Shown piece after piece: positions 60,801-64,000 of a stretch of DNA of 64,000 nt. Position numbers and translations under genes: made by a program. Below the pieces are notes generated by a model, which had not been told where the DNA came from, made no database searches, and saw only the letters and a program-made list of their open reading frames with translations. How positions within the stretch are numbered: position 1 is the stretch's first letter; the number at the start of each line of letters is the position of its first letter. Source of the stretch: Hansfordia pulvinata (lineage: Eukaryota > Ascomycota > Sordariomycetes > Xylariales); assembly GCA_006538405.1 (NCBI GenBank), contig BJKQ01000005.1, positions 2,542,001-2,606,000 on the forward strand, given 5' to 3'.

Positions 60801-62253
60801 GCACTGATAAGGATAAGTGAGGGAGGTACAGGTCCGCCACGACGGCTCGTCGCAGCTTCGGGTTGCGCGACGTGGAGACGACGGGCGACGACGGGCGCAC
60901 GGCCAGCAGCAGCCTCGCCCGCCCACTTCCGGAATCGTAATCAATATTCGCTATAGGCAGCTCCGGGGCAGGGGACATGGCTTTGGCTATCTCTCGTCAG
61001 CTGGCAACAATGATCATATCTCAGATCACGGTCCAGGGAAGTTCAGGGTTCATTAGCATCCGCAGGCCCGGGACGGGAGGTGGCTTTTACCATGCTCACA
61101 TGAGAGAGACAAAGACGACATGAAAGTGATTCGGACGCATGCTGGGCGGTTGGGAGGTGAGATGGGGAATCCACATTTTCTTTGGCGATAACCAACAAGT
61201 CGACCCTGGGATCCGAATGTCCCCTTTCCCACCGTGCCACCACGTGCGCGTTCGAAATCGGCCGCTCCCTGTCGACTGCCCTCGCTGCACGCCGCTCCTT
61301 TTGCAGCGGGCGCTGGAGACTGCTAGAAAGGTATCCAGGTCTTGTCTAGCCAAGTTAGCCTGGATCAGGGGACTCGGGATCTGCATGGGAGCGGACCCTG
61401 GGTGCCTGGGCACCTCGTAGGCGGAGTAACTCGTGCCTGACGCGCGATCTTGCTGGGGGGAACCCCTGCTCCGATCTCTCGAAAGATGCGAGTATCGCTT
61501 TTAGGGGCCCCATCGGGGCCACCCTTTCCGCGCCGCCTATTCTGTCTGTCTCTGTCTCTCTCTCTCTCTCTCTCTGTCTCCTGCTGCAGTGAGGGGATTC
61601 TTCTCACACATCCATGAGATGGAGGGGGGGCCACAGCAGACCCCGTGCGTGCAGGCAGATGGTGCGCTGTACTCAGTACTCACCGAGGCCAAGAGATCTG
61701 GAACAGCAAGGGTGCAGAAAGAAGGAGGAGGGAAAGAGATGTGCGTCCTGGGTTTATATCACTGCTCTCCTGCCCCGAGCAACTGCGTGCGTGCTCAACA
61801 CACTCCGAGCACCTACGCGTACCTGATCGCGCTTGCCTTTGCCCTCTCCTCACTCGCACGGTGACCCCAGGCAGCACAAGGTGGCTTTTATTCCTCCTCG
61901 TCTAGCCTCACCACCCCCCCCCTCGTACGAGCGGGACCCACGACAGCGCCGTAAATCCAGAATCCGGGGACGGGAACCAGCGGACGGCAAGAGATCGACG
62001 AGCCGAGCCTTACGCGATCGAGCCCGACCAGACGAACGGGGAGAGAAAGAGAAGAAACGGCGCAATACCCCCGTAAGATTTGCTCCATCGGCTGAACAAG
62101 CGAGCCGCGCCAAGGGAAGGGAACGAAACGAGACGAGACGACCGTACTCGTACGAGTGCTCGGCGCGTGGCTGAACGCCAAGAAGTAGTCGTCAACGCGG
62201 CGGTAGAAGGAGAAGGAGAAGGAGAAGGAGAAGAAGGAGAAACAGCCCCAACG
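57885..62253. other. Intergenic gap with the densest run of TACTCGTA octamers
   Basis: About 4.4 kb between two divergent genes. TACTCGTA octamers (either strand) lie at 58231, 58250, 59066, 59890, 60387, 60675, 60773 and 62145. Two sit in twelve-base palindromes, ACGAGTACTCGT at 58232-58243 and ACTCGTACGAGT at 62146-62157. A CT microsatellite is at 61547-61577. Long overlapping frames (for example 59399-60229) have no family features. No gene is supported. Confidence 0.45.
61547..61577. repeat. CT/GTCT microsatellite
   Basis: Tandem CT units flanked by TGTCT variants, directly visible, upstream of the oxidase gene. Confidence 0.88.
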
Positions 62254-64000
62254 ATGAAGGCGGTTAGCAGCTCCGCAGCCGTGGTCTGCGGCCTCGCCGC
62301 CGCCGCGGTCTGCTGGGCCGGTGAGACGACTGGCCAGACGGGCTCTGAGCAATGCGTTAGTTTTTTACCCAAAGTCTCCTGACTCTAGCCCCGATGGAAG
62401 AAAGAAGAAGGGGCACGATTCAGACGGGGAGAAGAAGAAGAAAAAAGAAAGCATGAACTGACCTCAACAGTGCGGCGCCCTCGCCCGCGAGCCCGCCCTC
62501 GCCGGCAAGGTGTTCGGCCCGGACGACGACAGCACCACGACGTACGCCGACCGCCTGGCCAGCTACTACTCGGCCAACGCGGCGCTGCGGCCGTGGTGCA
62601 TGGTCCTGCCGCTGTCGACGGCCGACGTGTCGCGCGCCGCCGAGCTGCTGCACGCCAACGCCTGCCCCTTTGGCATGCGCGGCGGCGCCCACTCGGCCTT
62701 TGCCGGGTCGAACGGCGTCGAGGACGGCGTTACCGTCGACTTTGGTGAGTTTCCTGTGATGCCTTTCCTGCCCCTATCCGCGTGATATGGACGCTCCCCG
62801 GGATTGTCGCTGTTATTGTTGTGTGTCGCCTGTATGCAGGTTGCTGATACCAGAATGATCCCCCAATAACCAGGCTACATGAACGCAACGACCTACGACG
62901 CCGCCACCAACGTCGCCTCGGTCCAGGCCGGCGCGAACTGGCAGCAGGTCTACGAGGCGCTCGACGGCCACGGCGCCACCGCCGTCGGCGGGCGCGCCTC
63001 CCCCGTCGGCGTCGCCGGCTTCCTGACGGGCGGCGGCTACTCGTTCCTGTCGTCGGCCAAGGGGCTCGGCTGCGACGCCGTCCGCGGCTTCGAGGTCGTC
63101 CTGGCCAACGGCACTGTAGTCTACGCCTCGGCGGCGGCGGCGGCGGCGGGCAAGGGGGACCACGCCGACCTGTTCCGCGCGCAGAAGGGTGGCTCGGGCA
63201 ACTTTGGCTTCGTCACGCGCTTCGATCTGGGTTAGTCCTCTCTCGATTATGTTCTTCTGGTCGGATATCGTCGCTGTTGGTCTCCTGCCTGTTTTCCCCA
63301 TTCTGGCCGAGTTGAATCGAGAACCTCCCGCGCCCCCCTTCTTGTGCCCAAGTCTTCTTCCGCGATTATGCTGACTCTTCCGTCGCAGAGGCCGTCAAGA
63401 ACAATAAGCTGTGGGCCGGTTTTGTGGGCTATGCGCCGAGCGAGCTGGACAAGTACTTCAACGCGTACATCGACTTTGTCGAGAACATGGGATCTGTAAG
63501 CCCCTCCCAGTCGTCTCTCAGGGGCTTTTCTCCTTTTGCTCTTCTCGCGCGCAACGCTGACCTGATGTCGCGCTCCAGGACCCCGACAGCCAGGTGGTCC
63601 TCGGGATGACCGCGACCCCGGACGCCATCACGCACACGAGCATCCTGTCCAATAGTCAGGGCGTGCCGGACAAGCCCATCTTCGCCGACTGGCTGGCCAT
63701 CTCCAACATCAGCAGCACCGTGAGAACGGGCACGTACAAGTCGATCGTGCCCGAGTTCTCCGGGCCCACGCCCAAGGGTCTCTAGTAAGCAAACAACACA
63801 CCCCTCCTTCCCCATGCCCACTTTCGCGTGACACAGGTGTCCAAACCCACTTAGCACGTGACTGACCATCTTTTTTCCCCAGCGCGAACTGGATGGTGGA
63901 AATGTACGCCAACGACGTGCGCATGCTGCACAAGATCGACGCCAGCCTGACCGCGTACCGCGACCGCATGGTCGACGCGGCCCCCGCATCCAACTTCTCC
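62254..64000 (+). CDS. FAD-linked oxidase, berberine-bridge-enzyme-like, 3' end outside window
   Basis: Secreted flavoprotein oxidase with a PCMH-type FAD-binding domain. Fungal members oxidise carbohydrates or act in secondary-metabolite pathways. Exons 62254-62355, 62471-62744, 62874-63230, 63389-63495, 63579-63784 and 63883 to the window edge join in phase. The first 22 or so residues form a signal peptide (SSSAAVVCGLAAAAVCWAG). The protein then reads EQCCGALAREPALAGKV, RPWCMVLPLSTADVSRA and MRGGAHSAFAGSN, whose His108 is the usual covalent FAD attachment site. The second attachment Cys of bicovalent enzymes is absent: the loop reads TGGGYSFLSSAKGLGCD. NFGFVTRFDLE follows, then the start of the substrate domain, LWAGFVGYAPSELDKYFNAY. 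The C-terminal catalytic part is beyond the edge. Each intron has a GTGAGT, GTTAGT or GTAAGC donor. Confidence 0.92.

Overview
This window is nuclear DNA of a filamentous ascomycete (Pezizomycotina, probably a Sordariomycete). The genes carry short GT-AG introns, often with CTRAC-type branch sites. Coding exons are very GC-rich at third positions. The gene families are typical of filamentous fungi: an ABCC transporter, a fungal rhodopsin-fold membrane protein, a berberine-bridge-like oxidase and small secreted proteins. All intron-exon models were built by hand from splice signals and reading-frame continuity. No similarity search was run.

Layout, left to right: (1) a Rab4-like small GTPase, minus strand, cut by the left edge; (2) CAC2, the p60 WD40 subunit of chromatin assembly factor 1, minus; (3) a gene-poor stretch of about 9.5 kb; (4) a 1768-residue ABCC-type ABC transporter, plus; (5) a membrane protein with a Ser/Thr-rich secreted ectodomain and a cytochrome-b561-like tail, minus; (6) a low-complexity, polyglutamine-bearing protein with two C-terminal membrane helices, minus, with an apparent one-base frameshift; (7) UFD2, the U-box E4 ubiquitin ligase, minus; (8) two small secreted-protein genes facing each other tail to tail, one encoding a 37-residue ten-cysteine peptide after a dibasic site; (9) a single-pass proline-rich membrane protein whose frame is hard to follow, plus; (10) a GRE2-type NAD(P)-dependent reductase with two microexons, minus; (11) a 96-residue zinc-knuckle-like protein, plus; (12) a seven-helix rhodopsin-domain protein whose last exon holds an in-frame TGA that may be removed as an exitron, minus; (13) an FAD-linked berberine-bridge-like oxidase, plus, cut by the right edge.

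These genes do not form one pathway. Housekeeping genes (Rab, CAC2, UFD2) are interspersed with fast-evolving surface and secretory genes separated by long noncoding gaps. The gaps share a striking feature: the octamer TACTCGTA (either strand) occurs at 26 places I could list, all outside coding exons. Two patches rich in GGTACC/CCTAGG-type words and several microsatellites are also noncoding. I saw no rRNA, tRNA, CRISPR array or intact transposon.

The observations most worth following up are the ten-cysteine peptide, the dispersed octamer, the putative exitron and the b561-like fusion.
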